63,225 bases of DNA from Flavobacteriia bacterium (GCA_004293045.1 RDXY01000009.1:1-63225), one strand, 5' to 3'. Shown: positions 52,133 through 60,957, counted from the first letter of the stretch. A program made the numbers and translations. The notes: generated from the sequence alone by a model not told the origin.

Positions 52133-53168
52133 TTTTAAAAAATCATACAAATTTGCCTTTAAATCATCACTTTATATTTCGTTTTTTGTAGTTTTAAGTT
52201 TGTTGGTTTACCATAATTTCGTTCAGCCAATTAACTATTTTGTACTTATTGTTTTTCCAGTAACGCTATTCTTTTTTAGTTTTTTTTTAATGCAATATCG
52301 TGTAGAAGTCTTTATCTACAAACGCATAAAAAAATTGTATGATGAGGTATCTTTATTAGACGCTACTTCCTTACAAAACAAAACCGTTACCACTGACGTT
52401 TCTACTTTAACAAATGATATTAGAAATTTCGCTAAGGAGAAAAAAATCGAAATCGAATCGTTAAATATTCGAGAAGAATATCGAAGAGAATTTTTAGGGA
52501 ACATTTCTCACGAATTAAAAACACCCCTTTTTACAGTTCAAGGTTATTTAGACACACTTATTGAAGGCGGTGCTATTAAAGACAAAACCTTACGAGTAAA
52601 ATATATCGAACGCGCTTCAAAAGGGGTAGAAAGATTAATAAATATTGTACAAGATTTAGATATGATTTCTAAATTCGAAGTTGGTGATTTAAACATCGAC
52701 ATAGAAGGATTTGACATTATTAACGAAATCCAAAATGTTTTTGATCTTTTAGAAATGAAAGCCGATGCCAAAAACATCATTTTAATGTTCGATGAAAAAT
52801 ACATATCTCCCATATTTGTTTATGCCGATAAAGATAAAATTCAACAAGTATTAACAAACTTAGTCATGAATTCAATCAAATACGGAAAAGAAAATGGCAC
52901 GACAGAGATTGCGGTAGAAAAAATAAGCAAAACTAAAATTTTAGTTCGCATTCAAGATAACGGGCAAGGAATTGAACAACAACATTTATCTAGAATTTTT
53001 GAACGTTTTTATAGAATCAATAAAAGTGGCTCCAGAGAAGAAGGCGGTTCTGGTTTGGGCTTAGCTATCGTAAAACACATTATTGAGGCGCATAATGAGA
53101 AAATATTTGTGCAAAGTACGTATCAAAAAGGCTCTGAGTTTTCGTTTACCTTGAAAACTAGTAAATAA
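52122..53168 (+). CDS. Sensor histidine kinase, PhoR-like
   Basis: A 348-residue membrane kinase with two N-terminal transmembrane helices (about 12-32 and 38-58) separated by only a few residues, so the sensor part outside the membrane is minimal, and no PAS domain. The DHp domain has His130 in FLGNISHELKTPLFTV. The ATPase domain has the N box NLVMNSIKYGKENG, DNGQGIEQQHL, FERFYRI and GGSGLGLAIVKHI. The short periplasmic loop suits kinases that sense through a partner such as Pst/PhoU. It is co-expressed with the regulator. Confidence 0.92.
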   Translation: MAISFKKSYKFAFKSSLYISFFVVLSLLVYHNFVQPINYFVLIVFPVTLFFFSFFLMQYRVEVFIYKRIKKLYDEVSLLDATSLQNKTVTTDVSTLTNDIRNFAKEKKIEIESLNIREEYRREFLGNISHELKTPLFTVQGYLDTLIEGGAIKDKTLRVKYIERASKGVERLINIVQDLDMISKFEVGDLNIDIEGFDIINEIQNVFDLLEMKADAKNIILMFDEKYISPIFVYADKDKIQQVLTNLVMNSIKYGKENGTTEIAVEKISKTKILVRIQDNGQGIEQQHLSRIFERFYRINKSGSREEGGSGLGLAIVKHIIEAHNEKIFVQSTYQKGSEFSFTLKTSK

Positions 53169-53194
53169 TTATCTAACCGAAACTTTAATTTTTA

Positions 53195-53202
53195 TACTTT
53201 TG
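53195..53202 (+). promoter_or_regulatory. trmB -7 promoter box (TACTTTTG)
   Basis: A match to TAnnTTTG, 19 bases before the GTG start of trmB. Confidence 0.5.
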
Positions 53203-53221
53203 CAACATAAAATTAATTGTT

Positions 53222-53896
53222 GTGGGAAGTAAAAATAAATTAAAAAGATTCAACGAAAATGAAACGTTTCCAAATGTTTTTCAGCCAACTCGTGAAGAAG
53301 TAGTTACCGATAGTTTAGCGTTAAAAGGAAAATGGAATTCAGATTTCTTTAAAAACAATCATCCAATTGTGTTGGAATTAGGCTGCGGAAAAGGCGAATA
53401 TTCTGTAGGTTTAGCAGAAAAATTTCCAAACAAAAACTTTATTGGAATTGATATTAAAGGGGCTCGATTTTGGCGCGGCGCTAAAACCGCGGTTGAAAAC
53501 GGTCTAAGTAATGTAGCGTTTCTTCGTACACAAATTGAATTAATAAAGCATTGTTTTAACGAAAATGAAGTAGATGAAATTTGGATTACCTTTCCAGATC
53601 CACAAATAAAATACAAACGCACCAAACACCGTATGACCAATTCTGAATTTCTTCAGAATTATAAAAAAATACTAAGACCTAACGGGTTGATGCATTTAAA
53701 AACAGATAGCGAGTTTATGCACGGCTACACTTTAGGGTTATTACACGGTGAAGGACACGAAGTTTTGTACGCCAATCATAACGTTTACAATAACGCGGGC
53801 GCACCAGAAGAAGTAACAAGTATTCAAACGTTTTACGAAAGTCAGTACTTAAAAATAAATAAAAGCATCACTTACATTCAATTCAAAATTAAATAA
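53222..53896 (+). CDS. trmB: tRNA (guanine-N7-)-methyltransferase
   Basis: Methylates G46 in tRNA variable loops. The 224-residue protein has a GTG start (protein MGSKNKLKRFNENETF), the SAM motif VLELGCGKGEYSVGLA, NFIGIDIKGARFWRGAKTA, and the tRNA-binding FPDPQIKYKRTKHRM. Length is normal. The stop overlaps the LysE ATG by one base. Confidence 0.95.
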   Translation: MGSKNKLKRFNENETFPNVFQPTREEVVTDSLALKGKWNSDFFKNNHPIVLELGCGKGEYSVGLAEKFPNKNFIGIDIKGARFWRGAKTAVENGLSNVAFLRTQIELIKHCFNENEVDEIWITFPDPQIKYKRTKHRMTNSEFLQNYKKILRPNGLMHLKTDSEFMHGYTLGLLHGEGHEVLYANHNVYNNAGAPEEVTSIQTFYESQYLKINKSITYIQFKIK

Positions 53897-54531
53897 TGTC
53901 GATATTTTTCGCTTTTGCATTTGCAGTTCTGTTTTCATTTGTGGGGGTTTTGCCTCCAGGAATTGTAAATATGACAGTGGCAAATTATAGCGTAAAAAAA
54001 ACGTTAAACAAAGCTAAAAAGTTTATCAATGGCGCTATTTTAGTGGTATTTATTCAAAGCATTTTAGCGTTTTATTTTGCTACTTTTTTAGAGAGCCATC
54101 CGCAAGTAATGCAAAATTTAAAGTTAGTCGGAAGCTTAGTTTTTATTTTATTAACCTTATTTTTTTTAGGGAAGGGAATTCAAAATGCCATTCATACTAA
54201 AGACGCAATTAAAAAAAAAGCAGCAAAAAGCAAACTAAAACCTTTTTTACACGGCATTTTTATTTCGGGATTAAATATTTTTCCAATTCCTTATTATGCG
54301 TTTGTAAGTTTGTATTTATCAGCTTTTATTGAAGATTTTTTCACTAATTTAGTGGGTTTAGCATTTGTTTTTGGAACAACTTTAGGTACATTTATTGTAT
54401 TTATGGGTTATGCCTTTTTGTTTCGAAAAATTAAACATAAAGTAGCATTCTTTATTAAAAATATTAATTTTATAATTGCAATTATTACCGGATTAATAGC
54501 TGTTTATACCATTTATAACTTAAATAAGTAA
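53896..54531 (+). CDS. LysE/RhtB-type exporter
   Basis: A 211-residue membrane protein with six hydrophobic helices, the LysE/RhtB layout. GVLPPGIVNMTVANYSVKK at the N-terminus matches the conserved GxxPGP region in a degenerate form. Substrate (amino acid or other small molecule) is unknown. It overlaps trmB by one base and is 1 base before the MGMT-family start. Confidence 0.8.
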   Translation: MSIFFAFAFAVLFSFVGVLPPGIVNMTVANYSVKKTLNKAKKFINGAILVVFIQSILAFYFATFLESHPQVMQNLKLVGSLVFILLTLFFLGKGIQNAIHTKDAIKKKAAKSKLKPFLHGIFISGLNIFPIPYYAFVSLYLSAFIEDFFTNLVGLAFVFGTTLGTFIVFMGYAFLFRKIKHKVAFFIKNINFIIAIITGLIAVYTIYNLNK

Positions 54532-54532
54532 C

Positions 54533-54859
54533 TTGAAAATTAAAGAAGATAATTTTTTTGAACGTGTATACGAAGTCGTCCGAAAAATTCCTTACGGTAA
54601 AGTAACTTCTTATGGTGCTATTGCCAATGCCTTGGGCGCAGGTCGTTCCGCCAGAATGGTAGGTTGGGCGATGAATGCGTGTCACGGACAACATAATATT
54701 CCGGCACACCGCGTAGTCAATCGGTTAGGACTTTTAACGGGTAAACACCATTTTGAAGGCACTAATTTAATGCAACAATTATTGGAAAGCGAAGGCATTC
54801 AAGTTATCGATAATCAAATTGTGGATTTCAAAAAACACTTTTGGGAACCGGATTTTTAA
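54533..54859 (+). CDS. Alkyltransferase-like (ATL) protein of the MGMT family
   Basis: A 108-residue protein with the DNA-binding helix-turn-helix domain of O6-alkylguanine alkyltransferases (YEVVRKIPYGKVTSYGAIA, then GAGRSARMVGWAMNA). In active enzymes the motif is PCHRV; here it is NIPAHRVVNRLG with Ala58 in the Cys position. ATLs bind O6-alkylguanine and hand the lesion to nucleotide-excision repair. The start is a TTG at 54533 immediately after the LysE stop; no ATG lies nearer the conserved part. Confidence 0.9.
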   Translation: MKIKEDNFFERVYEVVRKIPYGKVTSYGAIANALGAGRSARMVGWAMNACHGQHNIPAHRVVNRLGLLTGKHHFEGTNLMQQLLESEGIQVIDNQIVDFKKHFWEPDF

Positions 54860-54931
54860 ATAAAAACAGGATGTTTTCTTCAATTAATTGATATAAACAA
54901 ATCCTATACGTTCATTAACAAACTTTTATCG

Positions 54932-54969
54932 TTTGTCATTTGTCATTTGTCATTTTCAAACTATCTTTG
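54932..54969 (+). promoter_or_regulatory. TTTGTCA array and promoter upstream of mrp
   Basis: TTTGTCA is repeated three times (54932-54952), followed by the -7 box TATCTTTG at 54962-54969. The TTTG of the middle copy is 19 bases from the -7 box, the consensus spacing for a -33 element. The array therefore appears to supply the promoter. Confidence 0.65.
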
Positions 54970-55016
54970 CAATTCAGATTCAGTTTAAATAAAAGTAAAA
55001 AAGTTTACAAAATAAA

Positions 55017-56153
55017 ATGAAATTAGATAGAAAAGAAATACTTACCGCATTAGAAACCATTTCCATTGCTGGTGAAGGTAAAAATATGGTAGAAAGTGGT
55101 GCGGTGCAAAACGTGGTTACTTTTGGAGATGAAGTAGTAGTAGATGTAGTTTTAACCACTCCGGCTTTACATATAAAAAACCGTGCAGAAGCGGATATTA
55201 AAAAAGTTATTGCCGAAAAAATAGCTGCTAATGCTAAAGTTAAGGTAAATATAAAAGTAGAAACGCCTACAAAAGAAGAAGCCCATACTATTAAAGGAAA
55301 ACAAATTCCTGGAATAAGTAATATTATTGCAGTTTCATCTGGAAAAGGTGGTGTTGGAAAATCGACTATTACTGCAAATTTAGCTGTAGCTTTATCTAAA
55401 ATGGGATTCAAAGTAGGTATTTTAGATGCTGATATTTATGGGCCATCTATGCCAATAATGTTCGATGTAGAATCGGCAAAACCTATTTCAGTTGAAATTG
55501 AGGGAAAATCTAAAATGCAACCCGTACAAAGTTATGGTGTAGAACTATTATCCATCGGATTTTTCACCAAGCCAGATCAAGCGGTTATTTGGCGTGGTCC
55601 AATGGCTTCAAAAGCTTTAAATCAAATGATTTTTGATGCCAATTGGGGCGAATTAGATTTTATGTTAATCGATTTACCTCCAGGAACAGGTGATATTCAT
55701 TTATCCATAATGCAATCGTTGCCAATAACAGGTGCTGTTGTAGTAAGCACCCCTCAAGCGGTTGCTTTAGCAGATGCTAAAAAAGGAGTTTCTATGTTTC
55801 TGTCAGATGCCATTCAGGTTCCTGTATTGGGAATTATCGAAAACATGGCTTATTTTACACCAGAAGAACTTCCAGAAAATAAATATTATATTTTTGGAAA
55901 AGAAGGGGCCAAAAACTTAGCAGCAGATTTAGAGGTGCCCTTTTTAGGCGAAGTGCCTTTAGTGCAAAGCATCAGAGAAGCTGGAGATTATGGAAGACCA
56001 GCAGCCATGCAAACAGGAACAATTTTAGAAACTGTTTTTGAAGAACTAGCCAGAAGTGTAGTAGCAGAAACGGTAAAAAGAAACGAAACATTACCCGCTA
56101 CAGAGGCAATAAAAATAACAACAATGGCAGGATGTTCTGCTGTGAAAAAATAG
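55017..56153 (+). CDS. Mrp/NBP35-type P-loop ATPase
   Basis: A 378-residue iron-sulfur carrier of the Mrp/ApbC family: an N-terminal MIP18/DUF59 domain (about 1-85) and a P-loop ATPase (VSSGKGGVGKSTITANLA at about 104-121, DADIYGPSMPIM, IDLPPGTGDIHLS). Canonical Mrp has a CPHC-type CxxC between this region and the end, after IENM. Here that place is YFTPEELPENKYYIFGKEG with no Cys; the only Cys in the protein is close to the C-terminus (GCSAVKK). It is followed by nfu, fnr and fdx, an Fe-S gene module. Confidence 0.92.
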   Translation: MKLDRKEILTALETISIAGEGKNMVESGAVQNVVTFGDEVVVDVVLTTPALHIKNRAEADIKKVIAEKIAANAKVKVNIKVETPTKEEAHTIKGKQIPGISNIIAVSSGKGGVGKSTITANLAVALSKMGFKVGILDADIYGPSMPIMFDVESAKPISVEIEGKSKMQPVQSYGVELLSIGFFTKPDQAVIWRGPMASKALNQMIFDANWGELDFMLIDLPPGTGDIHLSIMQSLPITGAVVVSTPQAVALADAKKGVSMFLSDAIQVPVLGIIENMAYFTPEELPENKYYIFGKEGAKNLAADLEVPFLGEVPLVQSIREAGDYGRPAAMQTGTILETVFEELARSVVAETVKRNETLPATEAIKITTMAGCSAVKK

Positions 56154-56160
56154 ACATTTC

Positions 56161-56186
56161 AGTCTAAAAATCTATAAAGTCTAAAA
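56161..56186. repeat. Direct repeat between mrp and nfu
   Basis: AGTCTAAAA occurs at 56161-56169 and 56178-56186 (17-base period) in the 35-base gap before the nfu start. Confidence 0.55.
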
Positions 56187-56188
56187 TT

Positions 56189-56428
56189 ATGACAGAAATT
56201 GAAATAACCGAAAACATTGAGAAGGCTTTAGCTGAAATACGTCCGTTTTTAAATTCAGACGGTGGCGATATAGAATTAGTGGAAGTACTGGACGGCAAAC
56301 ACGTAAAAGTTAGATTACAAGGGGCTTGTACCAGCTGTAGTTTGAGCATTAGCACTATGAAAGCAGGTGTAGAAACCACTATCAAGAAGTTTGTTCCTCA
56401 AATAGAAACAGTAGAAAACGTAATTTAG
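56189..56428 (+). CDS. NifU C-terminal domain Fe-S carrier (Nfu)
   Basis: A 79-residue single-domain Nfu. LAEIRPFLNSDGGDIELV at the N-terminus and the cluster-binding CTSCSLSISTMKAG (CxxC) are diagnostic. It assembles or delivers a 4Fe-4S cluster. It sits between the Mrp gene and a ferredoxin reductase. Confidence 0.93.
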   Translation: MTEIEITENIEKALAEIRPFLNSDGGDIELVEVLDGKHVKVRLQGACTSCSLSISTMKAGVETTIKKFVPQIETVENVI

Positions 56429-56431
56429 TTA

Positions 56432-56473
56432 AAAGGTTAAAAGACAAAAGTCAAATAGGATATTTTAGCCTTT
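56432..56473. repeat. Arm-core-arm repeat between nfu and the ferredoxin reductase
   Basis: AAAGGTTAAAA (56432-56442) and TTTTAGCCTTT (56463-56473) are inverted copies with one wobble. They are flanked by TTAGACA/TTAGATA words up to 56487. The 20-base core contains GACAAAAGTC. Confidence 0.6.
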
Positions 56474-56501
56474 AGACATTAGATATTAAGACTCAAAATA
56501 A

Positions 56502-57560
56502 ATGATTGAAACAGATATATTGATAATTGGAGCAGGTCCTACAGGACTTTTTACAGTTTTTGAAGCCGGTTTATTACAATTAAAATGTCATATTATTGAT
56601 GCACTTCCTCAACCTGGAGGACAGTTAGCAGAATTATATCCAAAAAAGCCGATTTTTGATATACCAGGTTATCCGGAAGTTTTAGCGGGTGATTTGGTGA
56701 CCAATTTAATGGAACAAATTAAGCAATTTCAACCCGGATTTACTTTAGCTGAAACGGCTGAAACTATTGAAAAAATTGAAGATGGATTGTTTATAGTTAC
56801 CACTAATAAAGGAACAAAACACAAGGCAAAAGCTATTGCTATTGCTGGAGGTTTAGGGACTTTTGAACCCAGAAAACCTGTTTTAAAAGATATAGAATTT
56901 TATGAAAATGAAGACCGTGGCGTCGATTATTTTGTAAAAGATCCAGAAAAATATCGAAACAAAAATATTGTAATTGCAGGCGGAGGTGATTCTGCTTTAG
57001 ATTGGACCATTTTCCTTTCAAATGTTGCCTCTTCGGTGACTTTAATACACCGTAGAAATGAGTTTCGTGGAGCTTTAGATTCTGTTGAAAAAGTTCAGGA
57101 ATTAAAATCTGCAGGAAAAATAAAATTAATCACACCAGCCGAAGTGTCAAGTTTGATCGGGACGGAAAGAATCGAATCGATTACCATTGACACAAATGGC
57201 GAACAAATAGATGTACCAGCCGATTATTTTATTGCTCTTTTTGGATTAACACCAAAATTAGGCGCTATTGCAAATTGGGGATTAGAGATTGAAAAAAATG
57301 CCATTAAAGTAAATAACGCTTTGGATTACCAAACAAATATTGACGGAATTTATGCTATTGGCGATGTAAACACTTATCCTGGAAAGTTAAAGCTAATTTT
57401 ATGCGGATTTCACGAAGCCACACTAATGTGTCAAAGCGTATACAACCGAATTCATCCAGGAAAACGATATGTATTAAAATACACCACAGTTTCTGGTGTA
57501 GACGGATTTGATGGCACAAGAAAAGAAGCAGAAAAAGCGGTTGTAAAAGCAATTGATTAA
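56502..57560 (+). CDS. Ferredoxin-NADP reductase, thioredoxin-reductase-like (YumC type)
   Basis: A 352-residue flavoprotein with FAD (IIGAGPTGLFTVFEAGLL) and NADPH (IVIAGGGDSALDWTIFL) Rossmann motifs and the C-terminal FAD segment GIYAIGDVNTYPGKLKLIL. It has no redox CxxC, so it is the type 2 ferredoxin reductase rather than thioredoxin reductase. The ferredoxin gene starts two bases after its stop, making an electron-transfer pair. Confidence 0.93.
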   Translation: MIETDILIIGAGPTGLFTVFEAGLLQLKCHIIDALPQPGGQLAELYPKKPIFDIPGYPEVLAGDLVTNLMEQIKQFQPGFTLAETAETIEKIEDGLFIVTTNKGTKHKAKAIAIAGGLGTFEPRKPVLKDIEFYENEDRGVDYFVKDPEKYRNKNIVIAGGGDSALDWTIFLSNVASSVTLIHRRNEFRGALDSVEKVQELKSAGKIKLITPAEVSSLIGTERIESITIDTNGEQIDVPADYFIALFGLTPKLGAIANWGLEIEKNAIKVNNALDYQTNIDGIYAIGDVNTYPGKLKLILCGFHEATLMCQSVYNRIHPGKRYVLKYTTVSGVDGFDGTRKEAEKAVVKAID

Positions 57561-57562
57561 TT

Positions 57563-57895
57563 ATGAGTCAAGATGTAACCCTATTTATTACGGATAGAAA
57601 CGGAATGAAGCACGAAGTGTTGGCCCCAACGGATATGAATATGAATGTGATGGAACTCATCCGTTCATACGAATTAGCAGAAGAAGGAACTGTTGGTGTA
57701 TGTGGTGGAATGGCGATGTGTGCTTCGTGCCAATGTTATTTACTTAACGATGTTTTAAAAACCGAAAGAAACGACGATGAAGAAGCTATGTTAGCCGATG
57801 CCTATCACGTGAAAGATAATAGTCGATTAGGTTGTCAAATAAATATTTCGGAAGACCTAGAGGGCTTGGAAATAGAAATTGCACCGGAACAATAA
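57563..57895 (+). CDS. 2Fe-2S ferredoxin
   Basis: A 110-residue adrenodoxin-like ferredoxin. The cysteine pattern is CGGMAMCASCQCYL plus the distal CQINIS. It likely receives electrons from the adjacent reductase for Fe-S biogenesis or monooxygenases. It ends at a bidirectional terminator. Confidence 0.95.
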   Translation: MSQDVTLFITDRNGMKHEVLAPTDMNMNVMELIRSYELAEEGTVGVCGGMAMCASCQCYLLNDVLKTERNDDEEAMLADAYHVKDNSRLGCQINISEDLEGLEIEIAPEQ

Positions 57896-57927
57896 AAAAA
57901 AGCGAGAAGTATTTCTCGCTTTTTTTA
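57894..57927. terminator. Bidirectional terminator
   Basis: Eight A and GCGAGAA, loop GTAT, TTCTCGC and eight T; convergent between the ferredoxin and the Cys/Met enzyme genes. Confidence 0.9.
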
Positions 57928-57941
57928 TTTAAAACTAATTT

Positions 57942-59090
57942 TTATTGAAACGCTTGTTCTAAATCGGCCAGTAAGTCTGAAATGTCTTCTACACCTACGC
58001 TTAAACGAACTAAATCGTCTGTAATACCAATTTCTTTTCGCTTTTCTTCAGGAATTGAGGCGTGTGTCATTAAAGCAGGATGATTTGCTAACGATTCAAC
58101 ACCCCCCAAAGATTCGGCTAAAGTGAATACGTTTACTTTTTCTAACATTTTAATGGCATCGGCTTTTGCACCCGATTTAAAGGTGAAAGAAACCATACCA
58201 CCAAAACCACCAATCATTTGTTTTTTGGCAATTTCATGATTGGGATGACTTTCTAATCCTGGATAATAAACAGTAGCTACTTTTGGATGATTTACTAAAT
58301 ATTCCGCCACTTTTGCACCATTTTCACAATGTCTTTGCACCCGTAAGTGTAAGGTTTTGATGCCTCGTAACACCAAATAACTATCCATTGGACCTAAAGT
58401 TCCGCCAGATGCAAATTGCGCAAAGTGTAGTTTTTCGCCTAACGCTTCGTCTTTTACAATTAAGGCACCAGCAATTACATCACTGTGACCGCCTAAATAT
58501 TTAGTTGCCGAATGCATCACAATATCTGCACCTAAATCTAAAGGTTTTTGTAAATAAGGCGTGGCAAACGTATTATCAACTGCAAAAAGTAAGTTGTGTT
58601 TTTTTGTGATTTTCGCAATTTCGGCAATATCCGCTAATTTCATTAATGGATTGGTAGGCGTTTCTACCCAAACCAATTTCGTATTTTCATTAATTAACGA
58701 CTGAAATTTTTCAAAATTCGTCATATCAATAAAATGAAATTTTATCCCAAATTCTTGATAGATTCGCGCAAACATTCGGTACGTACCGCCATATAAATCG
58801 TCCATAGCAATGACTTCATCGCCTGGTTTTAATAATTTCATTACGGAATCCGTTGCGGCTAATCCAGAAGCAAAAGCCAAACCTCTCACGCCATTTTCAA
58901 TACTGGCTAACGCTTGTTCTAAAGCGGTACGAGTGGGATTGGCAAATCTACTATATTCGTATCCTTCTGCTAATGGCACACCTGGACTTGTTTGTACAAA
59001 TGTTGAGGTTTGATATACCGGTGGCATAACTGCTCCAGTACTAGGATCGTGATGCTGATTGCCGTGAATAACTTTGGTGTTGAATTTCAT
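57942..59090 (-). CDS. Cystathionine gamma-synthase/lyase family PLP enzyme
   Basis: A 382-residue Cys/Met metabolism PLP enzyme. It has SGLAATDSVMKLLKPGD, VDNTFATPYLQKPLDLGAD, and the Schiff-base Lys in SATKYLGGHSDVIAG. C-terminal SLGGVESLANHPALMTHASI is typical. The family cannot be split between MetB synthase and lyase by eye; I lean to cystathionine gamma-synthase. No regulator of methionine synthesis is adjacent. Confidence 0.9.
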   Translation of the reverse strand: MKFNTKVIHGNQHHDPSTGAVMPPVYQTSTFVQTSPGVPLAEGYEYSRFANPTRTALEQALASIENGVRGLAFASGLAATDSVMKLLKPGDEVIAMDDLYGGTYRMFARIYQEFGIKFHFIDMTNFEKFQSLINENTKLVWVETPTNPLMKLADIAEIAKITKKHNLLFAVDNTFATPYLQKPLDLGADIVMHSATKYLGGHSDVIAGALIVKDEALGEKLHFAQFASGGTLGPMDSYLVLRGIKTLHLRVQRHCENGAKVAEYLVNHPKVATVYYPGLESHPNHEIAKKQMIGGFGGMVSFTFKSGAKADAIKMLEKVNVFTLAESLGGVESLANHPALMTHASIPEEKRKEIGITDDLVRLSVGVEDISDLLADLEQAFQ

Positions 59091-59107
59091 TTTTATATTT
59101 TTAACTA

Positions 59108-60892
59108 TTATATTCCTTGCTGTTTGTCGCCTCGCAATTGGCGGTACTGTTTTCTGGCTTCCGTAAAATAAATACTATCGGGATGTTCTAGAACTACTTT
59201 TTCGTATAAATTTTTTGCTTTTTCCATATCGTTCAGTTGATTTTTATAAATTTCAGCCGAATAAAATAAAGCTTCATCAATATAAATGCCGTCTTTGTTG
59301 TGCTCTAAAATGTTTTGATAATAGCTAATTGCTTTGGCAAAATCACCCAATTTCTCGTAATTTTTTGCTACTTTATATAACGTTCCTGCTTCAATGGATT
59401 GCCCTTTATGTTTTTTTAAAATTTCTAAAAAAGCTTCTAAAGCATCTTTTGGTTTGTTTTGATATTCTAATAAATCGGCTTTTGAGAAATCTTGTAACGC
59501 CACTTGAAGGGAATCTTCCGCAGCATTATCGCTAATTAATAAGAACAATTCTACTGCATCATTAGCTATTAATTGTGTTGAAGCTTGTTTCAATTCGCTA
59601 GCTTGTTTTTTTGCCCAATTGAAATCTTTTTTAAAGAAACTGGTTTTAGCCATTCTCATGCTGGCTTCGTGTGAAAACTCGTCGTTGGGTAAGTCGTTCT
59701 GAATTTGCGCGTAATAAATTATTGCTTGATTGAATTTCTCATTTAAAACAAATATGTCAGCCAATTCCATTTTCACTTTTGCTTGCTGACGAATATTTAT
59801 CGGCATTTTCATGGTTTCTTCTAAAAGCGCCTTAGCGTTTTCAAATTCATTTAAATAAAATGCCTTAAAATGTGCCGCTAAAATTCGCAATTCTACTGCA
59901 TAAGGTGAATTTCCAAACTGGCTTAATACTGTTTCAAATTTTGTTTGAATTAACGGATAGGCTTCTGATTTTGCGGTTTCAATTTCGTTTTTAAGTAAAA
60001 AACAGTTTGCGTTTACAAGTACAGATTCGTCTGAAGTGTTTTGTAAAATAAATTGAAAAATAGCCTGAGCGGTTTCGTTTTCGTTTTCATTTACACAAAT
60101 TTGTGCCAGTTGAATAATATCGTCAAAGGATTCTGGGTTTCTTTTATAAATCGATTTTTCTTGTATAAAGGCTTTGTTATATTCTTTTAAGTTTATGTAT
60201 AACCAGCTTAAAAACTGATTCCAATAAATATCTTGTGTTTTTTGGGTGCGAAGTAAAAGTTCTTTTTTAAGCGAATTGGCAAACACATTTTCAGCATCAT
60301 CTTGCATGAAAAATACCAACTGATTTTGAACACTTAATGTCGAATTTACGTTCGCATAGGCATAATCTAATAATTTCACTACCATCACATCTAAATTTCC
60401 CATTTGACCTTGAAGCAGTGCCATTTGGTAATCGAAATTCATGCTTGAGTTATTTTTTTGTGCTTTTTCATAAGTGGAATATGCCTGCGCTAATAGGGAT
60501 TTTTGCTCAAAAGCTTGCCCAATTTGGTAGGCATAATTAGGCTGTTTTTCTACTACTTCAATAGCTTTTTTATAATAGGTATCGGCTTTATTTGTGTCTT
60601 TTTGTAGTTGTGAATTGTATCCTAATTCAACAAATAATAGTGGTTGATTAGATTTGTCTTTTTTGCTTAAAAGTAATTTTTCAACTTTATCGAATTGTTT
60701 TAAACCTTGAAGGCAAGTCACTAATTTTTGAGTAAAATAGAAATTATTGGGTTGTTTTTTCTCAAATTCTTCATACAAAGTTGCCGCTTTTTCAAACTCG
60801 CCTTTGTCAATGTAATTTTGTGCCAATTGTTCGTTTTGAGAAACCACAAGTAGCGAGAAAAAGGACAATATGATGGTGTACATTTTTTTCAT
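59108..60892 (-). CDS. Secreted tetratricopeptide repeat protein
   Basis: A 594-residue protein with a signal peptide (MKKMYTIILSFFSLLVVSQ) and multiple TPR units, for example NYIDKGEFEKAATLYEEF near the N-terminus and SAEIYKNQLNDMEKAKNLYE and ILEHNKDGIYIDEALF near the C-terminus, similar to the YbgF/BamD-type repeats. It is a periplasmic or outer-membrane scaffold of Bacteroidota type. It lies 17 bases downstream of the Cys/Met enzyme's ATG on the same strand; no partner is identified. Confidence 0.85.
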   Translation of the reverse strand: MKKMYTIILSFFSLLVVSQNEQLAQNYIDKGEFEKAATLYEEFEKKQPNNFYFTQKLVTCLQGLKQFDKVEKLLLSKKDKSNQPLLFVELGYNSQLQKDTNKADTYYKKAIEVVEKQPNYAYQIGQAFEQKSLLAQAYSTYEKAQKNNSSMNFDYQMALLQGQMGNLDVMVVKLLDYAYANVNSTLSVQNQLVFFMQDDAENVFANSLKKELLLRTQKTQDIYWNQFLSWLYINLKEYNKAFIQEKSIYKRNPESFDDIIQLAQICVNENENETAQAIFQFILQNTSDESVLVNANCFLLKNEIETAKSEAYPLIQTKFETVLSQFGNSPYAVELRILAAHFKAFYLNEFENAKALLEETMKMPINIRQQAKVKMELADIFVLNEKFNQAIIYYAQIQNDLPNDEFSHEASMRMAKTSFFKKDFNWAKKQASELKQASTQLIANDAVELFLLISDNAAEDSLQVALQDFSKADLLEYQNKPKDALEAFLEILKKHKGQSIEAGTLYKVAKNYEKLGDFAKAISYYQNILEHNKDGIYIDEALFYSAEIYKNQLNDMEKAKNLYEKVVLEHPDSIYFTEARKQYRQLRGDKQQGI

Positions 60893-60957
60893 AAAAAATA
60901 ATGCACTAAAGTAACAAAAAATGGTTAACTCAGTGCATTATTAGTAAAGATTTAGGA

